DNA of 59,917 nucleotides from Sedimentisphaerales bacterium. GTDB lineage: Bacteria; Planctomycetota; Phycisphaerae; Sedimentisphaerales; Anaerobacaceae. A program made the translations under genes and the position numbers. The notes under the pieces are model-generated. The model was not told the DNA's origin, searched no databases, and worked only from the letters and a program-made list of their open reading frames with translations. The stretch's first letter is position 1; every line of letters starts with the position of its first letter. The stretch lies in NCBI GenBank assembly GCA_016936075.1, contig JAFGPS010000188.1, positions 1 through 59,917 on the forward strand. The letters run 5' to 3'. Below, in pieces: positions 36,197 to 45,541 of the stretch.

Positions 36197-36874
36197 TTAT
36201 ATTTCCCAGTCTTTCGAGTCTTTGCAGAATTTATTTTGCAGAATTACTCCGATGATTGTAGGTACAACAATAACTACAGAGAGAAACCATTTTTTATTGA
36301 AAACAATATCCTGAATCTGCGGAGCTGTTTTTTCATATAAATACAATAGCGCCATCGCACCAGAAGCCATTAAAATGCTTCCGCCCAAACTGGTGAAGAG
36401 CATTATTGCCACCTTGAAAACGATAAACGAAATCATACCCCCGGCTACGAATCCAGTCAGAGCGCCTGCCCACATGAACTGTTCCGGTAGATTACAGGCG
36501 TACCAGATTGCAGAGGCAATAATCGCTCCGGCTAAAGCACCTAAAAGACTGACTCCCCATTTCATAAGAGGAACAGAAAGAACTGCGAGAATTCCCATTC
36601 CAATAAGACCGCCTGCAAGCTGACTGTTCATACTGACAATTCTGTCAGTAACTGACATTCCGAGAACCAGTCCAATTAAACCGAAACAAATCACAACCAA
36701 TATTTTAAAAACGCGCCAGCCGTATAAAAGACAAACCGAACCGAAGGACAAAAAAGTCATTGCTTCAATCAAACCGAGCGAAGTAATCTGCTTCCAGATT
36801 AAATCTACTGGTACGATAGCCTGACTGGCCGAATCTGAACCTGCACTTGCTTGTGCAAGAATACTAAAATCCAT
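36197..36874 (-). CDS. Polytopic membrane protein of unknown function
   Basis: The 225-aa protein has about seven hydrophobic helices and Gly/Ala-rich packing (GLIGLVLGMS, AGGLIGMGIL, LGALAGAIIASA, AGALTGFVAGG), reminiscent of DUF4203-type proteins. The N-terminal 25 residues are polar (AQASAGSDSASQ). It is convergent with the beta-helix/Hint gene, 39 bases apart. No catalytic motif is seen and I do not assign a function. Confidence 0.65.
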   Translation of the reverse strand: MDFSILAQASAGSDSASQAIVPVDLIWKQITSLGLIEAMTFLSFGSVCLLYGWRVFKILVVICFGLIGLVLGMSVTDRIVSMNSQLAGGLIGMGILAVLSVPLMKWGVSLLGALAGAIIASAIWYACNLPEQFMWAGALTGFVAGGMISFIVFKVAIMLFTSLGGSILMASGAMALLYLYEKTAPQIQDIVFNKKWFLSVVIVVPTIIGVILQNKFCKDSKDWEI

Positions 36875-37075
36875 TTTATTCTCCTTAGCTATAAATCATA
36901 GCGCCTAAAATTACTAAAAAGCGCATTTTCATTATACCTATTTTATCGACTTAATCACCTGTTTTTCGTTAAATCATCGTGCAAATTATAATTTTAACAT
37001 GAAAAATGGCCTTTTATAGCATGATAAAGAGGCTTTAGAATCGAATTTAATTTGCTTTTTTGTTCCTATTGCTAT

Positions 37076-37104
37076 TTGACTATCTCACAATTTTAGTATT
37101 TAAT
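37076..37104 (+). promoter_or_regulatory. Promoter of hisH-hisF, probably leaderless
   Basis: TTGACT (37076-37081) and TTTAAT (37099-37104) are 17 bases apart. The hisH ATG at 37111 follows the -10 box by 6 bases, so transcription should begin at the start codon. No Shine-Dalgarno is present. Confidence 0.6.
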
Positions 37105-37110
37105 ACCCGG

Positions 37111-37722
37111 ATGATAGTAGTAATTGATTATAACGTAGGTAATGTAAAGAGCGTTTGCAACGCATTTCGCCATATTGGCTGCGAAGTGGAATTGAGCAAG
37201 AACCCTGAAATCATAAAAAACGCTACCGGTATAGTTTTGCCGGGTGTAGCAGCTTTCGGTTACGCCGTAAACGCTTTAGGCCCCATCGCTGAAGTAGTAA
37301 AAGAAGTCGCACTTCAGGGCAAGCCGCTTCTCGGAATCTGTGTTGGCTACCAGATGCTTTTTGAAACCAGTACCGAATATGGACACCATAAAGGTCTCGG
37401 CCTTATTTCCGGCAATGTAGTTGCAATTCCTCAAGGGAGAGTTATACCGCACATGGGTTGGAACCTGGTCAAATTTCCTGACAGCATGGATTTATTCGAT
37501 GGTCTTGGAAGCGAAAAGCACTTCTACTTCGCACATTCGTTCCATGCTGAACCGAGTGACAATGAAGCGAAAATCGCATATACAGAGTACGGCCTTGACC
37601 TTGTCGCGTCTGTTCAGAAAGCCAACATTTACGGTGTGCAGTTTCACCCGGAAAAAAGCAGTAGGTCCGGTTTACAGGTATTAAAGAATTTTTATAACAT
37701 ATGTAAGAAAGCTTCTTCATAA
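37111..37722 (+). CDS. hisH: Imidazole glycerol phosphate synthase glutaminase subunit
   Basis: The start at 37111 gives the standard HisH N-terminus ([15 protein letters not shown]); the frame upstream to 37060 overlaps the promoter. The 203-aa class I amidotransferase has the nucleophile Cys in [12 protein letters not shown] and the His/Glu pair in VQFHPEKS. It releases ammonia from glutamine for HisF in histidine synthesis. It overlaps hisF by one base (TAATG), so the two subunits are co-translated. No other his genes are in the window. Confidence 0.95.
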   Translation: MIVVIDYNVGNVKSVCNAFRHIGCEVELSKNPEIIKNATGIVLPGVAAFGYAVNALGPIAEVVKEVALQGKPLLGICVGYQMLFETSTEYGHHKGLGLISGNVVAIPQGRVIPHMGWNLVKFPDSMDLFDGLGSEKHFYFAHSFHAEPSDNEAKIAYTEYGLDLVASVQKANIYGVQFHPEKSSRSGLQVLKNFYNICKKASS

Positions 37723-38486
37723 TGCTTACACGAAGAATTATTCCATGTCTCGATGTAAAAGATAACCGCGTAGTAAAAGGTGTCAATTTCCTGAACCTTC
37801 GCGATGCAGGTGATCCGGTCGAACTTGGTGCAAGATATAGTGACGAAGGCGCCGACGAGCTTGTATTCCTTGATATCACAGCTACAATTCGTTCGCGCAA
37901 AACAATAGTTGACCTTGTCGAAAAAGTTGCTGAGAACGTTTTTATTCCGTTCACAGTTGGCGGAGGAATACAGACCGTCGAACAGATAGACGAACTTCTT
38001 CGCAGCGGTGCAGAAAAAGTCTCCGTAAATACCGCCGCAGTGAGCAATCCCAACTTGCTCGCCGAAGCCGCACAAAGATTTGGAAATCAGTGTGTCGTAC
38101 TCGCAATTGATGCACGCCGCTCAAAAGAGAGAAAAGGCCACTGGCAGGTTTGCGTAAAAGCAGGCTCTCAGCCGACTGATATAGACGTAGTCGAATGGGC
38201 ACAAAAAGCCGAAGAACTTGGCGCAGGCGAAATCCTTCTAACCAGTATGGACGCAGACGGCACAAAAGCAGGTTATGACAACGAGCTAAACAAAGCTGTA
38301 ACAGACGCGGTTAATATCCCTGTAATAGCGTCAGGCGGAGCCGGTGCGCTCGAGCATCTTTTCGACGCAATCGTTGACGGCGGAGCCGACGCGGTACTTA
38401 TGGCATCAATTACCCACTTCGGAAATTACAACATTCACCAGATGAAAGAATATCTGCGAGACCGCGGCATACCTGTAAATCTGTAA
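37722..38486 (+). CDS. hisF: Imidazole glycerol phosphate synthase cyclase subunit
   Basis: The 254-aa (beta/alpha)8 barrel opens with [19 protein letters not shown], carrying the catalytic Asp of LDV. The second catalytic Asp lies in [13 protein letters not shown]. Phosphate-binding loops GGGIQ and [10 protein letters not shown] are present. It uses ammonia from HisH to make imidazole glycerol phosphate and AICAR. It is coupled to hisH by a one-base overlap. Confidence 0.96.
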   Translation: MLTRRIIPCLDVKDNRVVKGVNFLNLRDAGDPVELGARYSDEGADELVFLDITATIRSRKTIVDLVEKVAENVFIPFTVGGGIQTVEQIDELLRSGAEKVSVNTAAVSNPNLLAEAAQRFGNQCVVLAIDARRSKERKGHWQVCVKAGSQPTDIDVVEWAQKAEELGAGEILLTSMDADGTKAGYDNELNKAVTDAVNIPVIASGGAGALEHLFDAIVDGGADAVLMASITHFGNYNIHQMKEYLRDRGIPVNL

Positions 38487-38702
38487 GCAGAACATATTTC
38501 TTAATCAAAACGGACAGATTTCACAGAGATATTTTTTGGATATAATATTTTCTTCCTTGCCCGTTATGGATACTGAATATATACTTAAAAATCGAGATTA
38601 TAATAGTTCTCAATATGCAAGTCTCTTGTCGTACTTACCTGTATTAAAATGGGCAAGCTTGAGACAAGATACAGGAACAATTTATTTATTGGAGATAGAC
38701 CT

Positions 38703-39554
38703 ATGAAAAAGGAATTTTTATTCTATAGTGTTGCACTATTGATTATCGCTTTTGGACTCGGATGCGATACAAGCAATTTGATTGAGGACAATACCACAAT
38801 AATCAAAGCGACAAATCAAACCATGGCACAAAGCAGGGAAGCGATTTTGGCTGCTAATCAAAATATGGAAAGGCTCGAATTTAATCTGAAGGAAACTAAT
38901 TCACTTAAAGAACCTATGCTCGAACTTGCTTCTATGGGTCCTAAACTCGATAAAGTAGCCAATCTTAAAAACTCCATGGAGAAACTGTATGAAATGAGCG
39001 TACCAATGGAGAAGGTTGCAGATTTGAACGAGCCATTGCGTGTTGTTGGCGACTTGCAGGATGACTTGCAAGCTGTAGCCGCTCTTGAAACTCCTATGAA
39101 GGGATTAGCTCAATTGAGAGAGCCAATGATTCAGGTCTCAGGTTTACAGAGTGATTTGAAATCAGTAGCTCAGCTCAATCAGCCGCTTCGTGATGTTGCC
39201 GCATTAAAACAAACGATGGAAGATGTAGCCGCTCTCGATGATCCTATGAAGAATCTTGCTCAATTGCAGGAACCTATGGAAAAACTTTTAACATTGAAAA
39301 GTTCGCTCGAACAGACTTCTAAACTTGAAAAGCCATTAACAGACATGCTGATTCTTTATGAGCCGCTAAATAAAATTGCACAACAGGGACGCCCTATTTC
39401 ATTTATCGGAAGCCTTTCCAAAGGAACTCTTACGGGATTGATAATTTGTAGTATTGCAACATTTTTCATGCTTCTATTTATAACTGTCTATGCCGCAGTG
39501 CGTATTGGTTCAAAACCTCGTACCACTTTTATTCCTGTTCCAGAAGGCACTTAG
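38703..39554 (+). CDS. Coiled-coil lipoprotein with 14-residue repeats and C-terminal helix
   Basis: The 283-aa product begins at 38703, where a lipoprotein signal starts (FLFYSVALLIIAFGLGC, lipobox GLGC). The middle is built of repeats of about 14 residues of the form L-x-x-P-M/L-x-x-V-A-x-L (for example AQLREPMIQVSGL, AQLNQPLRDVAAL, AQLQEPMEKLLTL), predicted to be helical. A C-terminal transmembrane helix (LTGLIICSIATFFMLLFITV) and a short tail follow. It would bridge two membrane attachment points. Function is unknown; a spacer or envelope-tether role is only a guess. Confidence 0.65.
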   Translation: MKKEFLFYSVALLIIAFGLGCDTSNLIEDNTTIIKATNQTMAQSREAILAANQNMERLEFNLKETNSLKEPMLELASMGPKLDKVANLKNSMEKLYEMSVPMEKVADLNEPLRVVGDLQDDLQAVAALETPMKGLAQLREPMIQVSGLQSDLKSVAQLNQPLRDVAALKQTMEDVAALDDPMKNLAQLQEPMEKLLTLKSSLEQTSKLEKPLTDMLILYEPLNKIAQQGRPISFIGSLSKGTLTGLIICSIATFFMLLFITVYAAVRIGSKPRTTFIPVPEGT

Positions 39555-39586
39555 AACATATGATAGCCCTAAAATAGAGATATTAC

Positions 39587-39614
39587 TTGACAAAGTCCAA
39601 TAACATGATATAAT
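39587..39614 (+). promoter_or_regulatory. Perfect-consensus promoter
   Basis: TTGACA (39587-39592) and TATAAT (39609-39614) both match the housekeeping sigma consensus exactly, with 16-base spacing. The start codon of the small gene at 39703 lies about 80 bases downstream of the predicted transcription start, leaving a leader with a possible hairpin around GTTCCGGAC. Confidence 0.8.
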
Positions 39615-39702
39615 ATATCAATTAGGAATTTTTAAGTTCCGGACGAACACCGACTATCCTTTCAAGCTTATCTATTTCAAGATTTACATATAAGGAGTAA
39701 TT

Positions 39703-39870
39703 ATGGCAAAAACGCTGAAAACTTCAGCAGAGGGCAGGAAATGCAATTTCCCGAACTGCAACCGTTTATTGAGTATCTATAACCATGAGTCTTATTGTCA
39801 CGTACATCGCGATCAGAAGATTCATGCAACGCAATTGCAGAAAATTCCATACCATCATCCAACGTCCTAA
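39703..39870 (+). CDS. 55-aa zinc-finger-like protein
   Basis: This short gene starts at 39703 behind TAAGGAGTAATT and encodes 55 residues ending HHPTS. The core RKCNFPNCNRLL followed by SIYNHESYCHVH has a C-x4-C...C-x2-H arrangement that should bind zinc; I believe similar 'C-x-x-P-x-C-x-x-x-LSIYN' proteins occur widely. It is driven by the only perfect-consensus promoter I found here, so it is probably highly expressed. Function unknown. It was recognised by strong signals on both sides rather than by length. Confidence 0.75.
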   Translation: MAKTLKTSAEGRKCNFPNCNRLLSIYNHESYCHVHRDQKIHATQLQKIPYHHPTS

Positions 39871-40000
39871 ACAGTTTCTATAGAGTAGTTTTTCATAGTT
39901 TAAGATTGGGGGTTTATTTTTTTGTTTAGCCGCTTATACTCACGGCTTTCTGAATTGTTTTCCTGAGTACATATAGAGTTTCTACCCAAAAAAGCTAATC

Positions 40001-40678
40001 ATGAATTTTATTGATAATAAATATTCCCGTACGGTTTCTGATGAATTCGGAGCCAATATTGCTATTACACCGCAAGAAAAATTCATCAGTGACACATATC
40101 TCGCAGTGGATAAAGCTGCCGCACACGGATTAGAGAATCTGCGAAGTGAAGAAGGAATCATTCCTACCTGCAAATTGGGCTGTTCTTACTGCTGTCGGTT
40201 TCATATCCTTATGAACATTGCAGAAGCACACACCATGGCGCAATATATCAAGCGGGAATTCTCGGCAAACCAGATTAATGACCTTCGGATACGAACACAG
40301 CGATGGCATGCTTGGGACAGTTCCAGGCCGGGCAGATACCCTTTCATTAACATTGACAACAAGATAGATATTTCCGATTATGTCCCCTGCTGCCCTCTGT
40401 TGATAAATGGCACATGTATCGCTTATCCAGTCAGACCGATCATATGTCGAACACACTATGTCTGTACGAATCCGCTCTTATGCTTAGCGGCAAACGAAAA
40501 TAAATCTGCCCATGACACTCCGGTTGTTCTAAAATCCATTTTGGCAGTGACAAGTCCATTTTCAATAGCAATAAAAAATAATATAGAAAAAACAGGCATG
40601 GAGTTCTCCCGCTCGATAATGCTTCTTCCTCACTGGCTTGCAATTCAAATGAACTGGGACTTCGCCATATCACCGTAA
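40001..40678 (+). CDS. YkgJ-family cysteine-cluster protein
   Basis: The 225-aa soluble protein has the YkgJ-type metal-binding cysteine pattern: TCKLGCSYCCRFH (about residues 56-68), then VPCCPLLINGTCIAYPVRP and CRTHYVC. Members of this family are proposed iron- or zinc-chelating proteins, often without a defined role. No signal peptide or Shine-Dalgarno is visible. It stands alone upstream of a mobile RAYT region. Confidence 0.8.
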   Translation: MNFIDNKYSRTVSDEFGANIAITPQEKFISDTYLAVDKAAAHGLENLRSEEGIIPTCKLGCSYCCRFHILMNIAEAHTMAQYIKREFSANQINDLRIRTQRWHAWDSSRPGRYPFINIDNKIDISDYVPCCPLLINGTCIAYPVRPIICRTHYVCTNPLLCLAANENKSAHDTPVVLKSILAVTSPFSIAIKNNIEKTGMEFSRSIMLLPHWLAIQMNWDFAISP

Positions 40679-40842
40679 TTTCACCGCAGAGTTCGCGGCG
40701 AACTAAAAGAAAAAACACAAATAACCTCATCAACTCTTATACCCATATTCCCAGACGAAACCCAATTTCCCTTGCACAAAATGGAGATTCCTTATATATT
40801 TGCTTATTGAGATGTGACTTACTTTGATAAAGAAGAATGAAA

Positions 40843-40866
40843 CGGTGGGACAAGCCCCACCCTACC
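40843..40866. repeat. REP palindrome upstream of the RAYT gene
   Basis: CGGTGGGACAAGCCCCACCC followed by TACCG forms a stem GGTGGG/CCCACC with one imperfect pair near the loop. It lies 46 bases before the RAYT start and matches the two copies on the other side of the gene. Confidence 0.85.
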
Positions 40867-40911
40867 GAATTTTAAAAATAGTAAATATGACACAATATCA
40901 CAATGTAAATA

Positions 40912-41463
40912 ATGCCAAATTATAAACGAGCAAATTTCAAGGGAGGCTATTATTTCTTTACACTTGTGACGTGTAATCGTGAAGAATTATTTCATAAAGA
41001 ATCCGCATGTAATTTTCTTCGAGAAACTATAAATACAACACGATCACGACACCCATTTGAAACTATAGCGTTTTGTCTGTTATACAATCATTTACATTGT
41101 ATATGGAAACTTCCTGAAAATGATTCTGGTTTTTCAATGCGATGGTCCTCAATTAAAGGTTTATTCAGCAAAGCATATTTAAAAACAAACGGGTGTAAAA
41201 AACCTGTATCGCCATCACATTTTCAAAAAGGAGAAGTTTGCATCTGGCAGCGTAGATTTTGGGAGCATCAGATACGGGACGAAAACGACCTGCAAAATCA
41301 TATAGATTATATTCATTACAATCCGGTAAAACATGGATTGGTTAAAAATATCGAAGATTGGTCATGGTCAACATATCATAAATTTGTAAAAGAAGGATTT
41401 TATGGACAATTAAATGACTTCGAGACGATAAATAGAATTGAAGATAATAATTTTGGTGAATAG
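40912..41463 (+). CDS. REP-associated tyrosine transposase (RAYT, Y1 family)
   Basis: The 183-aa protein is a single-domain HUH nuclease. The metal-binding HxH is YNHLHCIW (His60, His62) and the catalytic Tyr region is DYIHYNPVKHGL (Tyr133). The N-terminal GGYYFFTLVT and the RRFWEHQIRDEND segment are family hallmarks. RAYTs bind and cut REP palindromes and are usually single-copy domesticated genes. This one is flanked by its probable cognate palindromes at 40843-40866, 41467-41489 and 41502-41526. It has no usual Shine-Dalgarno. Confidence 0.92.
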   Translation: MPNYKRANFKGGYYFFTLVTCNREELFHKESACNFLRETINTTRSRHPFETIAFCLLYNHLHCIWKLPENDSGFSMRWSSIKGLFSKAYLKTNGCKKPVSPSHFQKGEVCIWQRRFWEHQIRDENDLQNHIDYIHYNPVKHGLVKNIEDWSWSTYHKFVKEGFYGQLNDFETINRIEDNNFGE

Positions 41464-41466
41464 AAA

Positions 41467-41526
41467 CGGTGGGGCAAGCCCCACCCTACATTTTATATTT
41501 TTGTAGGGTGGGGTTCTACCCCACCG
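41467..41526. repeat. Inverted pair of REP palindromes (BIME-like) downstream of RAYT
   Basis: One REP (41467-41489, core GGGGCAAGCCCC then ACCCTACA) and a second in reverse orientation (41502-41526, TGTAGGGTGGGG, TTCTA, CCCCACCG) are separated by 12 A/T bases. This head-to-head pair is the classic form of bacterial interspersed mosaic elements. Confidence 0.88.
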
Positions 41527-41626
41527 CTTCAAATTAAAAATATGAGGTACTCGGGAAGAAAATCGGCTATTTGAATTTCCTTTAACTGGACATTATCGAA
41601 TAAAAGAATAAGAAAAGAGGATAAAA

Positions 41627-42553
41627 ATGAAGCAGTATAGTCACGCATGGATCGCGTTTATGGCGATAAAACGGCTTGAGGAAACAGCCGTATCTAATAC
41701 ATATAAATCATATGCCGAGAGCCTGATAAAGTGGTTCAAAGATTACAAGGACGGCGTAATACAGGGAGCATGGTATCCCGATATGATTATCAAAGATATG
41801 GCAACAAGTCACGTTCTTAAATTCACGCCGATAAAAGACGGCTCAAAAGGCTATTTTAGGAAACTACCCAGTAAATATCTTTTCTACGAATATGGCAAAA
41901 ATTCCGACTTGAAGAATTATTCATATTCAGTTGATAAAGATAATAATCTTACAGACAGGTGTGAATCTATCGCTCAATCGGTCATTGATAATCTCAAGAT
42001 GCAGACAAGTGAGGAAAAAGGCTCCCCAATCGCTCCGAATAATAATCATATCGCTACAATTCTTTTTATGCTGAGCCACTACATCGCCGACGCGCATGTT
42101 CCATTTCATTGCGATTCAAGACAATTTTCGGAAGGAAAAAATATTCATGGCAAGCTCGAAGGAGTTTGGGACGATGAAATTAAAAAGTATTTTTTATTAG
42201 ATAAAGCAAACGAACGATTCTTATATAATCCACAGGGATATTCCCTGCTCAATAAGGAAAAAGAATCTCAATACAAAAACTCTTTCCTGAAAAAGGTCGA
42301 AGATAATCTTCGAAAAAGAAAGTTCAGCGCAACTTTCGGGATGGGTAATAATAACGTATGGGATTTTATGAGCGCGATTTGCCAACATTCGTATCTTCTT
42401 TCTTACTCGTTCATACCTCAAGGATATGACCATACAAATGTCACAACCTCCAACTGGAAAAAACTTGGAGCAATTGGTTTGGAAGATTTAAATATAGCTG
42501 TACTTTGCGACGCGATAGATTCGATAGCAAAAGTGTATTTCAGAATCTGGTGA
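41627..42553 (+). CDS. Zinc-dependent phospholipase C / S1-P1 nuclease-like protein
   Basis: The 308-aa protein has the pattern of the alpha-helical zinc phospholipase C/P1 nuclease fold: YSHAWIAFMA near the N-terminus, GAWYPDM, then MLSHYIADAHVPFHCDSRQF and NIHGKLEGVWDDE. These His/Asp/Trp residues are the expected trinuclear zinc ligands. No signal peptide is seen, which is unusual for a family that is mostly secreted. AAAGAGGAT precedes the ATG. The substrate (phospholipid or nucleic acid) cannot be told from sequence. Confidence 0.7.
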   Translation: MKQYSHAWIAFMAIKRLEETAVSNTYKSYAESLIKWFKDYKDGVIQGAWYPDMIIKDMATSHVLKFTPIKDGSKGYFRKLPSKYLFYEYGKNSDLKNYSYSVDKDNNLTDRCESIAQSVIDNLKMQTSEEKGSPIAPNNNHIATILFMLSHYIADAHVPFHCDSRQFSEGKNIHGKLEGVWDDEIKKYFLLDKANERFLYNPQGYSLLNKEKESQYKNSFLKKVEDNLRKRKFSATFGMGNNNVWDFMSAICQHSYLLSYSFIPQGYDHTNVTTSNWKKLGAIGLEDLNIAVLCDAIDSIAKVYFRIW

Positions 42554-42584
42554 AGGTTTAAGAGATGGGAAAAAGGTTAATAAA

Positions 42585-43559
42585 TTACTTTAATTGTTCG
42601 GGGAATTCGAACTTAATGGAATCTGATGTTCTTACCTGGTCACCGTAATATGTAAATAAACAATAGTGATAATTTCGAAGTGTGATATCATTACGAATAT
42701 TTGAAAAATAAATATATGCAGGTTCGAGAGAATTAAAAAGTTTGTCTCTCCGAGAAATACTCCTTACATCTCCTTTGCTTGGATCGAAAGGAACCCAGCC
42801 GTAATCTTTAAGGTACACTTCGGCCCAGTTATGTCTTGCGGTTTTCGTATCCCGCTGAACTGATATTCCAGTGATAACTCTGGCAGGGATTTTCTTAGCA
42901 CGGCAGAGAGCAACGAACAAATCGGAATATTCGGAACAATCGCCCTTCTTATGCTTCAATGCGTACAAAGCTCCACGATCCTTTTTGCCCTGCATTAAAT
43001 ATTCCATATTATTCAGGACGTAATTATAAATATTCCTGACAATCTCAATTTCAGAAGTACCCTTTATACTTGCGGCTATTTCACTTAAGTTGCTGTCATT
43101 TTTTTCGATATACTTTTCTTCTTTTAGAAATTCCTCAAGACCTGTTTCCTGAAATTGGTTTTTCTTTTTATCATTCAGAGCAGTCTGAAGATCATACCTG
43201 TATAGCTCGGCTAAAATAGTAATTACCACTTTTTCAATTTTATCTGGATTATTAATAATAATTTCTGCGTATTTATCACCATTTCTCGAAAAATATCTTC
43301 GAGGCTCTACTGAAAATTCCACACGATTTATTTTTTGTATATTTGGTACGGATTGGGGTATTTGTGCAATCATTCTTATAGTAGGTGTTTTCCCGGAGAC
43401 TGAAATAATATGAGACATTTCACATTTAACAACTACTCCTTTCAGGTCATTTTCTGGTATAGACATACCAACGTATTGCCAGGAATATGCAATTCCACAG
43501 TTACATAACAGATAGAAACAGGTAAGTATAGTTACAAGAATTAATTTTTGTAAATTCAT
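42585..43559 (-). CDS. Exported transglutaminase-like protein
   Basis: I start at 43559 (GGAAGG upstream) rather than 43577; the 324-aa product then opens with a signal peptide (LQKLILVTILTCFYLLCN). The C-terminal half is a transglutaminase/protease-like domain with Cys, His and Asp in KKGDCSEYSDLF, ARHNWAEVYL and WVPFDPSKGD. The N-terminal half is a beta-rich domain of unknown type. It is convergent with the phospholipase-like gene and lies downstream of the beta-barrel gene on the same strand. It may act on periplasmic proteins or peptides. Confidence 0.83.
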   Translation of the reverse strand: MNLQKLILVTILTCFYLLCNCGIAYSWQYVGMSIPENDLKGVVVKCEMSHIISVSGKTPTIRMIAQIPQSVPNIQKINRVEFSVEPRRYFSRNGDKYAEIIINNPDKIEKVVITILAELYRYDLQTALNDKKKNQFQETGLEEFLKEEKYIEKNDSNLSEIAASIKGTSEIEIVRNIYNYVLNNMEYLMQGKKDRGALYALKHKKGDCSEYSDLFVALCRAKKIPARVITGISVQRDTKTARHNWAEVYLKDYGWVPFDPSKGDVRSISRRDKLFNSLEPAYIYFSNIRNDITLRNYHYCLFTYYGDQVRTSDSIKFEFPEQLK

Positions 43560-43722
43560 CAAACCTTCCTGACTCATTCATCAGTCGAGATTAACGTCAG
43601 TATTGGTAAGCATCTTAAAACAAAAGATGCCGCCTTTTATATATCTTACCATATTACAGCTATGAATACAATATTGTTCGTTTGGAATGTGAAGGTGTAG
43701 AATTATGTTGTTCACGACTCTC

Positions 43723-44577
43723 TCAAAATTTAAATACAAGACCCATACCAAATGTGCTTGCGTCTGCAGTTTGCTGGTATTCGATATTAAAAGAGGATTG
43801 TTCAGAAAAGCTTATCTGTGCCCCGATGCAGCCTCCAAAAACAGAGCTTTGTTCGATATCCCATTCAAATTCTGATGTCAATAGCCCAGCAGGAGAGGTA
43901 CTTAGTACACTCATATTATCGCTTATGTCACCATTTATAAAATGCAGAAAAGGTCCGCCGTAAATCGTCAGGTTTTCATTGCATTTACACGAAGCTCCAA
44001 GTGCAATCTGAACTTCGGTCATTTCCACTTCCACGAAATCCGATGTTAACCAGTTTGGCGATTCCAACTGGCCATCAAAACTTGCTGTACTAAACTGGAA
44101 CAATCCGCCTAATTTAAGATTACCTTCGTCATAAAAAGTCAGCTTAACTCCAGCCCCTGCGGCAAGTTCTGCACTACTGCTAAATTTCTCGGAATCTTCC
44201 CAAATAGTATCTCCGAACTTTGCATTTAAGCCTCCCAATCGAAGAAATACTTCTGCGTTGTCAGTAATTCCATAACCAAATCTGACGTAGGTTCTATTGA
44301 TTTTCAAATCCTTAAAAGTAATCTCCTGGGCATCTCCCCAATCGTACAAGGCACCATCAAGAAAATCAGTATAATAGCCGTTATACAAATCAATATCCAT
44401 CTTCGTATGACTATATTCGATTCCAATATCGAACCAGCCCTGTTCATGCTCCGCTGTGGGTGGACCCATTATATCCATAGCAAACACTTGTGAATTACAA
44501 ATGCAAGCCACAAAAAAAACAAACAGCAATGAATATAATTTTCTGCACTTAATATTGTCTTTTCTCATTCTCATCAT
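43723..44577 (-). CDS. Outer-membrane beta-barrel protein
   Basis: The 284-aa product has a signal peptide (residues 14-33, ending QVFA) and alternating beta-strand patterns throughout. It ends in the aromatic signature of outer-membrane proteins (FGMGLVFKF). GGAGATT lies before the tandem ATGs at the start. The barrel may be a small porin or structural OMP; no ligand-specific motif is visible. The nearby transglutaminase gene lies 164 bases downstream on the same strand. Confidence 0.75.
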   Translation of the reverse strand: MMRMRKDNIKCRKLYSLLFVFFVACICNSQVFAMDIMGPPTAEHEQGWFDIGIEYSHTKMDIDLYNGYYTDFLDGALYDWGDAQEITFKDLKINRTYVRFGYGITDNAEVFLRLGGLNAKFGDTIWEDSEKFSSSAELAAGAGVKLTFYDEGNLKLGGLFQFSTASFDGQLESPNWLTSDFVEVEMTEVQIALGASCKCNENLTIYGGPFLHFINGDISDNMSVLSTSPAGLLTSEFEWDIEQSSVFGGCIGAQISFSEQSSFNIEYQQTADASTFGMGLVFKF

Positions 44578-44778
44578 AAATCTCCTTTAATATTTAAGTT
44601 TTAATATTTGCGGCAGATACAGGAAAAAGAATTAGCTTTCAATATCCTTTTTCCTTTCAATAAGAAAAGGCACTAAGTGAACAGAAAGTTACATACTTTC
44701 TTTAATTTTCGAAATGGTATTTAAAACTTGTTACGATGTTAGGTCATTCTCATGTATGCAGAGACAAGTTACCGGTTA

Positions 44779-45336
44779 TTAATTTCCGCCGGACAGGCCT
44801 CCTGATACGATGAAAGCCATCGCCTGAGAGCTTTCTATATCTAAAGGCTTCACGGAATCTTTGGGGAAGAGCAATACATTTCCCGCGAAGTTGTATGATT
44901 GCGGCATATATACAGCGACATAATCAGCTAAACCGAATTGTTCAAGACTGTCCCTTGTAATAAAGCCGACAATCTTTGCATTCGAGCCGGGACCGACTGA
45001 AACAATAACAGGTTTGTCAAAACTCTTCTTATCTCCTGCAAATGCTTCGAGGATATCCTTAACAGCAGAATACAGGAGCTTGATGAGCGGCAGACCTGTG
45101 AAAATCCTATCTATTAAACCAAACAGTTTTTTACCCAAAAAATTTGATGCTAAAAAACCAATAAAAGTAATTAAGACTAATGAAATTATAAGCCCGAGAC
45201 CTGTGAAATAGTTAGGTATTCTGTTTTTAAATAGCGAATCAAAGCTTGTAAATAACCAAATAAGCAGAAATATTGTTAGTGCAATTGGGACAAAAATCAG
45301 TAAACCCTTAACAAAATAGGAAATGAGTTTTTTCAT
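44779..45336 (-). CDS. DUF502 family membrane protein
   Basis: The 185-aa protein matches DUF502: two N-terminal helices (FVKGLLIFVPIALTIFLLIW and LIISLVLITFIGFLAS), the signature IDRIFTGLPLIKLLYSAVKD, and a C-terminal soluble part with GFITRDSLEQFG and VAVYMPQSYNFAGN. GGAGAAAAA precedes the ATG. The function of the family is unknown. A 9-bp inverted repeat AGGAAAAAG/CTTTTTCCT at 44631-44655 downstream may be its terminator. Confidence 0.88.
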   Translation of the reverse strand: MKKLISYFVKGLLIFVPIALTIFLLIWLFTSFDSLFKNRIPNYFTGLGLIISLVLITFIGFLASNFLGKKLFGLIDRIFTGLPLIKLLYSAVKDILEAFAGDKKSFDKPVIVSVGPGSNAKIVGFITRDSLEQFGLADYVAVYMPQSYNFAGNVLLFPKDSVKPLDIESSQAMAFIVSGGLSGGN

Positions 45337-45541
45337 TTTTTCTCCTTAAATACTTACAAAATAAAATCTAATGATTGTTCAGGCATCTCATGCGTTTCAT
45401 TATATAATGAAAACAGTATAAAGAAAGAAGAAAACGTACCCGAAAAATTCAAATAGAAATTTACGCAGGGAACATATATACTATATTGTTAGCTTTGTCT
45501 TCAAATTGGAAATGCTTAATAGTGTAAAAAAGGCGGCATTT

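Noticed and set aside
37469-38053. Long minus-strand open frame (194 codons) across hisH-hisF
   Set aside because: It overlaps two unmistakable his genes on the plus strand and has a Ser/Arg/Thr-rich composition without family motifs; it is a shadow frame.
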